NCBI GenBank assembly: GCA_003512175.1
Contig: DOSP01000014.1
Coordinates: 25,894 to 37,516, forward strand
Length of the DNA: 11,623 nt
Reading direction: 5' to 3'
Source: Candidatus Kerfeldbacteria bacterium
GTDB lineage: Bacteria > Patescibacteriota > Patescibacteriia > UBA9570
Below the pieces are notes generated by a model. The model was given only the letters and a program-made list of their open reading frames with translations, was not told the DNA's origin and did no database searches. Below, in pieces: positions 1 to 5,738 of the stretch (position 1 is the first letter of the stretch; each line of letters begins with the position of its first letter). The translations under genes and the position numbers were made by a program.

Positions 1-53
1 CGACGCATCATCAACACTAGGCCGGGAAAAAATTTACTTTTCCACTAACTTAA
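1..53 (+). repeat. Repeat copy 1 (3' half of a hairpin element, cut by window edge)
   Basis: The window opens with CGA-CGCATC-atcaa-CACTAGGCCGGG followed by an A-run and a T-rich stretch. Positions 1-26 match the loop and 3' arm of the hairpin at 2361-2386 with two differences (position 11, c for t; position 19, a for c). The following bases 27-53 are more loosely similar to 2387-2413. The 5' arm that would pair with it (GATGCG and a CGAGTG-like outer strand) would lie outside the window. It separates whatever lies upstream from the promoter of the first gene. It may be the 3' end of another copy of the structured RNA at 1745-2397, or a cassette-boundary repeat. Confidence 0.75.
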
Positions 54-69
54 GGTAGTATAGTAAACA

Positions 70-98
70 TTGACCAAAGTCCATATCTGGGGTATAAT
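70..98 (+). promoter_or_regulatory. Sigma70-type promoter for the first secreted protein
   Basis: A -35 box TTGACC (70-75) and a perfect -10 box TATAAT (93-98) are separated by exactly 17 bases. Transcription would start near 105, leaving a leader of about 38 nt before the ATG at 143. No Shine-Dalgarno sequence is visible in that leader. The promoter lies downstream of repeat copy 1, so the gene carries its own expression signal within its repeat-bounded unit. Confidence 0.8.
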
Positions 99-142
99 TA
101 CGTCGTTTTGGATTTATTATATGATAATTAACACGCAACAGT

Positions 143-1213
143 ATGGCTCAAACAACCACAGTAACAAGAACAAGTTCACTGACAAAGGTTATTATCGGGG
201 TTGCATTTGTAGCTAGCGCTGGCGCGGTGACTGCGGCTGCTCTTTCGACCAAAATTTCAAGCCCTGGGAGCAAAGCGCTCACCCCACCTGCTGACATCTC
301 AGTTTTAGTTGAGGTAGGAGAGCCAACTACCCTGGATTACCGTTCCGGTGATTCAACTAAAGCAGCAGTCGTTATCAGGAATAATGGAGCAGTCAAGGCA
401 AAAAATGTATCCACCACTCTGGAGTATGATGGTTCACTTCAATATTCTTCCATAAATCCGGCTGCCCACAGTTCGGGTACAGGCGTTAAAAGTTATGGTT
501 GTACAGGAGTTGTTCCTGATGTAGTTGGAATGGGTGGATTGTCTGTTGAGTATGATGAGACAGTCGGCACCGTTACCTGCATATATGATATTCCAGCGGG
601 AGTTGAGGCGGAATTTACGCTGAATTTTGAAGTGAACCCGGTGTTTACGAACTGCGGGACCGATGATAGTGATCTGGCAGCATTAACTGCTACTGCGACG
701 TATGGTAGTGATCCAACGCAGTCAAATAACACTGATGAAGAAAGTATAGAGGTTGAGCCATTGACCTGCCCAGAAGTTTCCATTGAAGTGAGTGTCGCTG
801 ACGACTCCACCATGATCTATGCAGATAGCGTACGTACTGCAACTGTCAGCATTACCAACCACGATACAATGTTGGACCTATACGTCAAACCAATCAATGT
901 GTTTGCCTATGGGGGATTGCGATTTGAAAATATTGAAGGTATCGATGATGTTCGTGAAAATGAAGAAGACGATGACTATCTCTACTACAGTTATCAACAC
1001 AACGGCATTGCCCAATCACTTATACCTGTTGCAATTGGGGCGGGTGTAACAGAAACGTACGATGTCCCATATTTAATCAGTGAAAATGGCGTTGCCTGCG
1101 GCGAAGCAGCAGAAGCGATGATTCTTGTCGGTATTGATTCAGACACCGACTCCGACATGAGCGACAATACTGCGTCGGTCACAGTAGATATTGCTGGGCA
1201 AGACTGCGAATAA
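143..1213 (+). CDS. Secreted protein with two DUF11/CARDB-like beta domains
   Basis: The 356-residue product has an N-terminal hydrophobic segment (about residues 15-35, preceded by Lys15 and Thr/Ser-rich polar residues) that acts as a signal peptide or anchor. Two similar acidic beta-rich domains follow, about 52-206 and 211-351. Each has the pattern of DUF11/CARDB repeats: a start like 'ADISVLVEVGEP' or 'PEVSIEVSVAD', a central 'VVIRNNG' or 'VSITNHD' strand, and a closing 'SNNTDEESIEVE' or 'SDNTASVTVDI'. Six cysteines (120, 146, 171, 209, 319, 355) lie in the outside part and could form disulfides. Such domains usually act as surface stalks or adhesion modules; a specific partner cannot be read from the sequence. 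The start follows a strong promoter, and no in-frame earlier ATG was seen. The last codons and the stop lie inside the hairpin of repeat copy 2. Family assignment is by pattern only. Confidence 0.85.
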   Translation: MAQTTTVTRTSSLTKVIIGVAFVASAGAVTAAALSTKISSPGSKALTPPADISVLVEVGEPTTLDYRSGDSTKAAVVIRNNGAVKAKNVSTTLEYDGSLQYSSINPAAHSSGTGVKSYGCTGVVPDVVGMGGLSVEYDETVGTVTCIYDIPAGVEAEFTLNFEVNPVFTNCGTDDSDLAALTATATYGSDPTQSNNTDEESIEVEPLTCPEVSIEVSVADDSTMIYADSVRTATVSITNHDTMLDLYVKPINVFAYGGLRFENIEGIDDVRENEEDDDYLYYSYQHNGIAQSLIPVAIGAGVTETYDVPYLISENGVACGEAAEAMILVGIDSDTDSDMSDNTASVTVDIAGQDCE

Positions 1214-1287
1214 TAGACTTGGTTGAAACAGAGGGGATTCCGCATCTTGCTCGGCCGGGAAAAGTTTTTTTACATTCAACTTGACTA
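1193..1287 (+). repeat. Repeat copy 2: hairpin over a gene end plus conserved 38-nt core
   Basis: The conserved core starts at CTCGGCCGGG (1250-1259), runs through AAAAG and seven T's, and ends at CTTGACTA (1280-1287). It matches copy 3 (2377-2413) with one substitution and one T indel. Its 5' part pairs with the end of the preceding gene: GCTGGGCAAGA (1193-1203) with TCTTGCTCGGC (1245-1255), 11 bp including two G-T wobbles, then TGCG (1205-1208) with CGCA (1241-1244) across a one-base bulge. The stop codon at 1211-1213 is in the 32-nt loop. The T-run begins five bases after the C-G-rich strand, so this could be a poor intrinsic terminator, a cassette boundary, or both. The 5' arm is gene-specific while the 3' arm is conserved. 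Confidence 0.7.
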
Positions 1288-1296
1288 TAAACAGAT

Positions 1297-1824
1297 ATGG
1301 TAAAAGGGCCCATTAATCGAGAATTGTTCGGGATTCATCGAAACCGAGGCAAACGTGGCCTTGAGGATCCCGGCGAAAGAAAACCAAGTAAATTGGTAGA
1401 ATCTTGGCGAGCGGCATCTGCTAATGAGCGCGACTCGCATGAAAGGTTTGAGTATATTGCTGATCGTATGGAAAGAACAGCAGATATTTCCGCGGATATT
1501 ACCTGGTTTCATAATGAATCGTTTATTGAACACATTCAGGCTAAATTAGATCAATTAAGAAAAGACGGTGAACAACGACGGTACACGTGTTAGACGTAGG
1601 AGCCGGAGCTGCCTTGTATGCTGATCAACTGCGGCAAAAATTTAATATTCCGCAGCAGCCGGAACAAGTCCATGTCGTTACGACTGGTTTATCAAGAAAA
1701 GTTGCCGCCGTGTGATCCGGTGTTGGTAAACGCAGATAGACATTTAGGTCTGGTGTAACTGCCTCATCATGTTCCAGGTCCAGATCATTATTTAATGGCA
1801 AAGCCGCTGAATCATAAAAAATAA
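1297..1824 (+). pseudogene. Broken class I SAM-dependent methyltransferase remnant
   Basis: An open frame from ATG 1297 encodes 98 residues rich in charged helices and stops at 1591-1593. In the overlapping frame from 1587 the sequence continues as VLDVGAGAALYADQLR, a clear SAM-binding motif I (hhDhGxGxG type) of Rossmann-fold methyltransferases. That frame stops at 1713-1715. From about 1690 the original frame again reads like protein (LVNADRHLGLV, then an in-frame TAA at 1756, then LPHHVPGPDHY) until TAA at 1822. Two compensating frameshifts and a nonsense codon indicate decay; a sequencing error could explain one shift but not all. Intact class I enzymes usually need about 200 or more residues, so the C-terminal half is missing and the structured region follows instead. 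No Shine-Dalgarno precedes 1297. The methyltransferase call rests on motif I; its substrate is unknown. Confidence 0.6.
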
Positions 1825-2397
1825 CTAAGATTAGTACTTTTTTAGAAAAAGTATGACTGGGTACGTTGACATATTTGTCAAATTGGTCTATCATCCATTG
1901 TTCATTTACAATTAAAAAGCCAGATCGATATGATTTGGCACGGGCACTTGGGTCTCCGCAACGAAACAATAAGCACCCAGAAACGCAGCGCGTTCTCCCA
2001 GTAATTGGGGTTTTTAAGAACAGTGCTGTTTTTGTTTTCAACCTAGACAACAGACATCATCTGTTGTGCAGGCTGCAAGCAAGTTCGCAAAGCAGTGCCT
2101 CAACCCTGGTAGCGACCATACCAAAAGGTCGCTAAAAGGATGAGATGCTCCTCAAGGAAATCAGGCCGGGGCAGGGGTTCCGGCTCCTACGGAGGAATGA
2201 AATCCTCCGAGCCGACACAAACGAATGGCCCGGGAAAACCGGGCAATTCCGGGTCCACCACACGGTGGGCCAGGGGTCGTCACTTTTCTCGGGGGAGGAG
2301 GAAGTGAAGTTGGTCACCCAGTAAAAGGTGATCACCCACAGTCCCGGTCGAGTGGATGCGCGACGCATCATTAACACTCGGCCGGGAAAAGTTTTTT
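1745..2397 (+). ncRNA. Candidate large structured RNA (dense hairpin array)
   Basis: No convincing protein frame crosses this stretch, but hairpins follow one another: 1747-1786 (7 bp), 1835-1853 (8 bp), 1866-1881 (6 bp), 1919-1939 (8 bp), 1982-1994 (5 bp), 2047-2067 (ACAACAGA/TCTGTTGT, 8 bp), 2071-2099 (6 bp, bulged), 2110-2134 (TAGCGACC/GGTCGCTA, 8 bp), 2181-2214 (6+6 bp, 4-nt bulge), 2228-2244 (GCCCGG/CCGGGC, loop GAAAA), 2252-2271 (8 bp), 2281-2306 (bulged), 2311-2334 (8 bp) and 2343-2386 (12+6 bp). Several contain a G-T pair. Many loops are A- or purine-rich on the + strand (ATACCAAAA, ATGAAA, GAAAA, CAGTAAAA), which favours a + strand transcript. The last stem is followed by AAAAG and six T's (2392-2397), a possible terminator. 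It does not match tmRNA, RNase P, or group I/II intron signatures I know. The 5' boundary is a guess. Confidence 0.45.
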
Positions 2398-2413
2398 ACA
2401 TTAAACTTGACTA
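2343..2413 (+). repeat. Repeat copy 3: 18-bp bulged hairpin plus conserved core
   Basis: CCCGGTCGAGTG (2343-2354) pairs with CACTCGGCCGGG (2375-2386), 12 bp with one T-G pair. Inside it GATGCG (2355-2360) pairs with CGCATC (2364-2369) around a CGA loop, leaving ATTAA (2370-2374) bulged. The conserved core continues through AAAAG, six T's, and ACATTAAACTTGACTA to 2413. It forms the 3' end of the candidate structured RNA and lies 60 bases upstream of the GNAT-like gene. Its 3' half is the part repeated at 1-26. Confidence 0.75.
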
Positions 2414-2445
2414 GTAGATAAAAAAGGTAAATAGTAACAAATACT

Positions 2446-3078
2446 ATGCGTAAATTTAGAGAGCCACGCGATATAATAGAAGAACCCCAACCGGACGGCA
2501 TTGTGGATGTTGCGGATTTGCAATTAGAGGAAATTAATTGGCAGTCTGCTGAATGGGATCATGATTTAATGAAGAAGAGAGAACCATACAGTTACGAAAC
2601 CGTAGAGACCCGGCTTGGCGAAATGCAATTTTTGTTTAACGGCAAGTTGTATACTTTGCAAGCCAAAAAAGCCGATTATACCTTTAACAATTCATTTTTG
2701 GGTAAGCAACGAAAACTTGGGAACGCCATGTTTTCCGTGCTGCATGATAACATGGAGGTGTTGCAACTGAAATTAAATCATGACATGGGCTCAGTAGAGA
2801 GTCATATTCGTACAGTGAATTATACGAAAGATCACCAAGGTTTGGGCATGGCGGTATATGGTAGGCTTGTTCCACAATACACGCAGGATTTAGCAAATTG
2901 CAACAAGGCGAATGTCACACATCGGCTCACACATGGTGCGCGCATTGGTGATACACTGCCATTTGAAAAATGGATGAAAGTTATGGATCCATTCATTGAC
3001 CAGCATGGGTATCGGTCCGAATATGGTACATTTCCAAAATCGTTTATTAAAGTATATCAACCGGAGCCAGTTAAATAA
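2446..3078 (+). CDS. GNAT-like N-acetyltransferase-fold protein
   Basis: This 210-residue protein has no signal peptide or membrane segment. Residues 1-60 are charged; from about 61 the strand pattern fits a GNAT fold. Residues 131-136 (QGLGMA), in 'KDHQGLGMAVYGRLVP', match the acetyl-CoA pyrophosphate loop consensus Q/R-x-x-G-x-G/A at the start of the central helix. The following 'NVTHRLTH...LPFEKWMKVMDPFIDQHGYR' resembles the late GNAT region ending in a (G)Y/F strand. Substrate is not predictable. The ATG at 2446 follows repeat copy 3; no Shine-Dalgarno is visible, and a weak promoter (TTTACA 2395-2400, TAAAAA 2419-2424, 18-bp spacing) could use the repeat itself as its -35. No repeat copy follows the gene. 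Most similar to divergent GNAT-like proteins common in reduced genomes; moderately sure of the fold, unsure of activity. Confidence 0.65.
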   Translation: MRKFREPRDIIEEPQPDGIVDVADLQLEEINWQSAEWDHDLMKKREPYSYETVETRLGEMQFLFNGKLYTLQAKKADYTFNNSFLGKQRKLGNAMFSVLHDNMEVLQLKLNHDMGSVESHIRTVNYTKDHQGLGMAVYGRLVPQYTQDLANCNKANVTHRLTHGARIGDTLPFEKWMKVMDPFIDQHGYRSEYGTFPKSFIKVYQPEPVK

Positions 3079-3133
3079 TAGCTAAGTGATATTATTTAGT
3101 AAGCTGCTTACAAGAGTGGAATTTCTATTTTTG

Positions 3134-3204
3134 AGCGGGTGAGGAGAATCGAACTCCTGGCATCTGCTTGGAAAGCAGAGGTATTACCATTATACGACGC
3201 CCGC
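3134..3204 (-). tRNA. tRNA-Gly(TCC)
   Basis: On the minus strand the sequence folds as acceptor GCGGGCG/CACCCGC (with a C-A mismatch at the sixth pair), a D-arm containing TATAATGGTAATA, anticodon stem TCTGC/GCAGA with loop TTTCCAA (anticodon TCC), and a T-arm AGGAG-TTCGATT-CTCCT. The discriminator base is T and no CCA is encoded (CAA follows). It closely resembles bacterial tRNA-Gly(UCC). The gene is antisense-facing to the GNAT-like gene and downstream of the dehydrogenase on the same strand. Confidence 0.95.
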
Positions 3205-3315
3205 CAAAGCATTCCCTTGTTGAGGGGATATGCGATGGTCTAGCTGGCGTAAGGGAAGTGTCATAATTGGTACCTCCGCTACGTCAGAAATGACAACCAA
3301 CATCATACGTCCATT

Positions 3316-3369
3316 TTATCCACAAATCAACACACTGTGCACAGTTGCTGTGTATAGACCTGTGTATAA
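3316..3369. other. DnaA-box-like cluster in intergenic region
   Basis: The 186-bp gap between tRNA-Gly and the dehydrogenase holds a perfect DnaA box TTATCCACA (3316-3324). Two inverted near-matches to TGTGGATAA follow: TGTGTATAG (3349-3357, two mismatches) and TGTGTATAA (3361-3369, one mismatch, followed by an AT-rich tract and GTGGAAAAC). A perfect 12-bp palindrome ACTGTGCACAGT (3334-3345) sits between them. This resembles part of a replication origin or a DnaA-binding regulatory site, but none of the usual origin neighbours (dnaA, dnaN, rpmH) are here. The rest of the gap contains only a 6-bp hairpin at 3212-3228 just upstream of tRNA-Gly. Confidence 0.45.
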
Positions 3370-3390
3370 TTAGTGGAAAACTACCTACGT

Positions 3391-4065
3391 TTAGCAGGTT
3401 TTCGTTAAACCACCATCCACAGGCAGTAGTACTCCATTGATATAACTAGCCTGATCTGAGGCTAAAAAGACCACTGTAGCGGCTAATTCAGTCACATCTC
3501 CGAATCGTTGGGTTGGAATAATGGTTTTTACGCGATCGCGGTCCGGTTGTGTCGGATAGAGTTGGTTCAGTCGATCTGTTTCAAACATACCCGGGGCGAC
3601 CACATTTACGGTAACGCCATCTTTACCTACTTCGTTTGCTAGGCTCTTCGCCAAGTTCGCCACCGCTGCACGCAGAGCATTCGAAGTAATCAAATGTGGG
3701 ATCGGTTGCTTCACTGAAGTGGAGGTTAGACAAATTATTCTACCCCAGTGGTTTTTTTGCATGTTCGGTAGAACGCCGCGGATGAGACGCACGGCACTTA
3801 GGAAAGTTAACTCAAACGCCTGTTGCCAATCCGCATCGCTGATATCATTAAACTGTCCAGGTTTCGGCCCACCCGCATTTGTCACCAACACATCAACTGG
3901 CCCAATTTTTTTCAGTAATTGCTCGATTTGCTGAAGATCAGTTAAATCACACGGTGGTTCAGTATGACGGCTAAAAATATGTACGTTATCCCCATTCGCA
4001 ACAAACGCTTCGGCAATAGCCTTACCTAACCCCTGTGATGCCGCAGCCACCAGTACCGTTTTCAT
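3391..4065 (-). CDS. Atypical short-chain dehydrogenase/reductase (SDR)
   Basis: The 224-residue protein has a Rossmann fold. Residues 7-14 (AAASQGLG) form the nucleotide loop, with Ala replacing the first Gly of TGxxxGxG. 'VTNAGGPKPG' (61-70) is the NNAG element, and 'VTVNVVAPGMFETDR' (151-165) the PG motif. A Ser-rich strand end (TSTS, 114-117) is where the catalytic Ser sits. The usual YxxxK is replaced by S128-N-A-L-R132, a variant seen in one SDR subgroup annotated as FabG-like. The segment between the second strand and the NNAG motif is short, so the protein is smaller than the usual 245-260 residues. The start at 4065 was chosen because the Rossmann strand begins there; an open frame extends upstream but is not SDR-like. 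A TATAAT lies just upstream. Cofactor probably NAD(P)H; substrate unknown; conventional Tyr-Lys catalysis is unlikely. Confidence 0.85.
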   Translation of the reverse strand: MKTVLVAAASQGLGKAIAEAFVANGDNVHIFSRHTEPPCDLTDLQQIEQLLKKIGPVDVLVTNAGGPKPGQFNDISDADWQQAFELTFLSAVRLIRGVLPNMQKNHWGRIICLTSTSVKQPIPHLITSNALRAAVANLAKSLANEVGKDGVTVNVVAPGMFETDRLNQLYPTQPDRDRVKTIIPTQRFGDVTELAATVVFLASDQASYINGVLLPVDGGLTKTC

Positions 4066-4081
4066 ATTGTTATGATACTGA

Positions 4082-4087
4082 ATTATA
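4082..4087 (-). promoter_or_regulatory. Probable -10 box for the SDR gene
   Basis: The minus strand reads TATAAT here. Transcription would start near 4075, giving a leader of only about ten nucleotides without a Shine-Dalgarno. A convincing -35 is missing (the best at 18-bp spacing is TTGTTC, inside the divergent gene). The whole divergent gap to the anchored protein gene is 37 bp. Confidence 0.45.
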
Positions 4088-4102
4088 TGATAGGATTCAA
4101 CC

Positions 4103-5092
4103 ATGGAACAACAATTACCCCAACAACCCAATACAACAGAAAATAAGCCCAAGAAATCCAATTGGGGCTGTATCATCATTGGTGGCCTTGGCTGCCTATG
4201 GCTACTCGTTATGGCCGCATTGGTGATTGGGGCAGTGGTCTATTATGCGTTACGTGAGTCAGATAATACCATCACTGAATATGACGACTGGTTTGAAACG
4301 GTAGACGACTACACCAATACAAACACAGACACTGATGATAACCGCGGTTTCGCCATTACTGAACCACTATCAGACATAGATGCCGCCTATCAGGTGATTG
4401 CGTACCCAACCACTGTATACACTGATTCTGAATATCCCGGCATTCAGGCCACCATAGAAAATGTGAATGTACCGCCATTGGCCAATCCTGAAGATAGTGT
4501 CTTTGTGTGGGTTGGTGCTACCTTGATCAATGGGTACTTTATTCAAGTGGGTATGTCGAGCAGTTATACGGTTGATAAGAGTGGAAATATGCAATGGAAT
4601 TATTTTTGGGAGATGTGGGATGACCAAGACAACTATTTATATGGCTATCAAGATCTCATGAGTGCGCATGGTTGGGATAATGACAGAGAAAATACGTTTA
4701 CCATTACCTGCCAGGACCCCACAACCGGTGAATGGGAATTTTGGGTGAATGAAGAAGTGATTGGTACCACTAATACTGGGAGTTGCACGATGGATGTATC
4801 CGATACCAGTTTAGTTTGGGAGCTTACCAGCCCTACCCTGCCTGGTTCAGCTGATTTACCAAGCTTTGCACCAACTGAACTTACCAACATGCAGTATTGG
4901 GATGGCTATGATTGGGTTGATGTCGATGGCGCTACACTGACGTATGGCTATGGTTTGATCAAAGATGGCACAGTAGTAGACCAAGCCAGTGTCTGTCCAC
5001 CCTATGGTGTTGTTCCTGTCACCAATGGTTTTAGCGTGGGGTCTGGTTTGGAGTGTTTGCCTGACGGCGCAGAGCTATGGTCTTCCAGGTGA
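4103..5092 (+). CDS. Membrane-anchored protein with extracellular beta-sandwich-like domain
   Basis: The 329-residue protein has a short Gln/Pro/Asn-rich cytoplasmic tail, one transmembrane helix (about 22-49), an acidic Asp/Thr-rich linker (about 53-80) and an outside domain of about 240 residues. The domain is rich in aromatic beta strands: 'VFVWVGATLINGYFIQVG' (133-150), 'MQWNYFWEMWD' (163-173), 'GEWEFWVNEEVIG' (209-221) and 'SLVWELTSP' (236-244). Order and wording recall the concanavalin-like fold of G1/eqolisin peptidases, in which a WVG strand carries a catalytic Gln (here Q148) and a later WIVE-type strand the Glu. The Glu does not align cleanly here, so peptidase activity is not supported; a lectin-like role is as likely. 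AGGA at 4092-4095, seven bases before the ATG, is one of the few Shine-Dalgarno sequences in the window. The gene's end overlaps the VTT gene by 62 bp. Confidence 0.75.
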   Translation: MEQQLPQQPNTTENKPKKSNWGCIIIGGLGCLWLLVMAALVIGAVVYYALRESDNTITEYDDWFETVDDYTNTNTDTDDNRGFAITEPLSDIDAAYQVIAYPTTVYTDSEYPGIQATIENVNVPPLANPEDSVFVWVGATLINGYFIQVGMSSSYTVDKSGNMQWNYFWEMWDDQDNYLYGYQDLMSAHGWDNDRENTFTITCQDPTTGEWEFWVNEEVIGTTNTGSCTMDVSDTSLVWELTSPTLPGSADLPSFAPTELTNMQYWDGYDWVDVDGATLTYGYGLIKDGTVVDQASVCPPYGVVPVTNGFSVGSGLECLPDGAELWSSR

Positions 5093-5687
5093 AGTAGGCA
5101 ATAACCACGGCTACCAAGATTAACATCACAAATCGATATTCCGGCACCGCAATACCGGCACCAACAAAGTTCAGTGCCAGCATATTTGGAATAAAGCCTA
5201 GTCCCATAATCAAATAGTAGTCTCGGCGTCTGATGCCTGTCATGCCAAGCAATAAACTGACAATATCGATTGGGAATAGAGGAATGATGTAGAGTAACGC
5301 CAGACCAAATTTTGAGGTGGTCAGTTTGTTACTGTAGAGTTCATATTTTTTTTTATTGACTAAATGACGTACAAATGGCTGGCCTAAGGCACGAGCCAGC
5401 TCAAAAGCGATAGTTGCGCCTAGGACATTACCAATATAAGCATAGAGTGAACCAAGAGCCGAGCCGAACAGATAACCGGTCGCAATAGCCAGCCATCCCC
5501 CAGGTAGTGGGGCAATGATGACTTCGGCTGCAATGAGACCAATGACCACCAACGGAGCTACTACACCAAACTGGTTAATAAACTGGTCAAAGCTCTGCAT
5601 GTCCAAGCGAAATACCATCACATCCAGTACCCAGTAACTCGCTACCAGGATAGCCAACGTGATGACGACCGCTATAATTCTGGTCAT
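5031..5687 (-). CDS. VTT-domain (TVP38/TMEM64, DedA-like) membrane protein
   Basis: The 218-residue protein carries an N-terminal transmembrane helix (about 4-25), a short amphipathic stretch, and the VTT core from about 43 to 182. Family marks include E55 with APLPGG (59-64) at a re-entrant loop, GYLFGSALGSLYAYIGNVLG (71-90) as a glycine-rich helix, AFELARALG (94-102), and 'IIPLFPIDIVSLLLGMTGI' (134-152) as the second re-entrant motif with P136, P139 and D141. A last helix (about 185-205) and a basic tail complete it. Length fits the family (about 200-230). Members are thought to move lipids (phosphatidylserine or undecaprenyl phosphate carriers) across the membrane. It is convergent with the anchored protein gene and overlaps its last 20 codons. 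No clear Shine-Dalgarno. Confidence 0.9.
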   Translation of the reverse strand: MTRIIAVVITLAILVASYWVLDVMVFRLDMQSFDQFINQFGVVAPLVVIGLIAAEVIIAPLPGGWLAIATGYLFGSALGSLYAYIGNVLGATIAFELARALGQPFVRHLVNKKKYELYSNKLTTSKFGLALLYIIPLFPIDIVSLLLGMTGIRRRDYYLIMGLGFIPNMLALNFVGAGIAVPEYRFVMLILVAVVIAYFTWKTIALRRQANTPNQTPR

Positions 5688-5720
5688 TGACGTGACTCTC
5701 TATTCATAGTAGGTTAAGTT

Positions 5721-5726
5721 TATACT
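5721..5726 (+). promoter_or_regulatory. Probable -10 box for the 506-residue orphan gene
   Basis: TATACT matches five of six bases of the consensus and would place the transcript start about six bases before the ATG at 5739, giving a nearly leaderless mRNA. The -35 region at 17-bp spacing (CTCTAT) is poor. TTGACG at 5687-5692 is 28 bp away, too far to pair with it. Confidence 0.35.
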
Positions 5727-5738
5727 ATTTTCGTTACT

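Noticed and set aside
1241..1290. Classic integron attC site
   Set aside because: ATTCAAC at 1274-1280 fits RYYYAAC by chance, but it has no paired GTTRRRY and lies outside the stem, and copy 3 breaks the match.
1281..1309. Shared promoter with -35 TTGACT in repeat copies 2 and 3
   Set aside because: No -10 box lies at 16-18 bp in either copy; in copy 2 the spacing would place it inside the coding sequence.
1625..2050. 141-residue open frame on the minus strand
   Set aside because: It is antisense to methyltransferase motif I and runs through several hairpins. Its Cys/Arg-rich composition shows no domain, and no promoter or ribosome site precedes it.
1866..2135. 89-residue open frame on the + strand
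   Set aside because: Low-complexity composition without motifs. It runs through five or more hairpins and ends inside one, so it is more likely chance within a structured RNA.
1710..2400. ORF-less group II intron in the methyltransferase gene (GTGTG at 1710-1714)
   Set aside because: No domain V (34-nt hairpin with the catalytic AGC triad and GNRA loop) near the 3' end, and no continuation of the methyltransferase after 2400. The hairpin at 2181-2214 has its bulge on the wrong strand and a six-base loop.
2132..2501. Open frames on the minus strand over the hairpin region (81 and 73 residues)
   Set aside because: Arg/Pro/Ser-rich translations of GC-rich stems; both overlap repeat copy 3 and one runs into the GNAT-like gene.
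3079..3133. Terminator for the GNAT-like gene
   Set aside because: Only a 4-bp hairpin (GTAA/TTAC near 3099-3111) with no adjacent T-run; too weak to call.
4066..4179. 38-residue N-terminal extension of the SDR
   Set aside because: It overlaps the divergent gene's anchor sequence, and the Rossmann strand begins at the internal Met.
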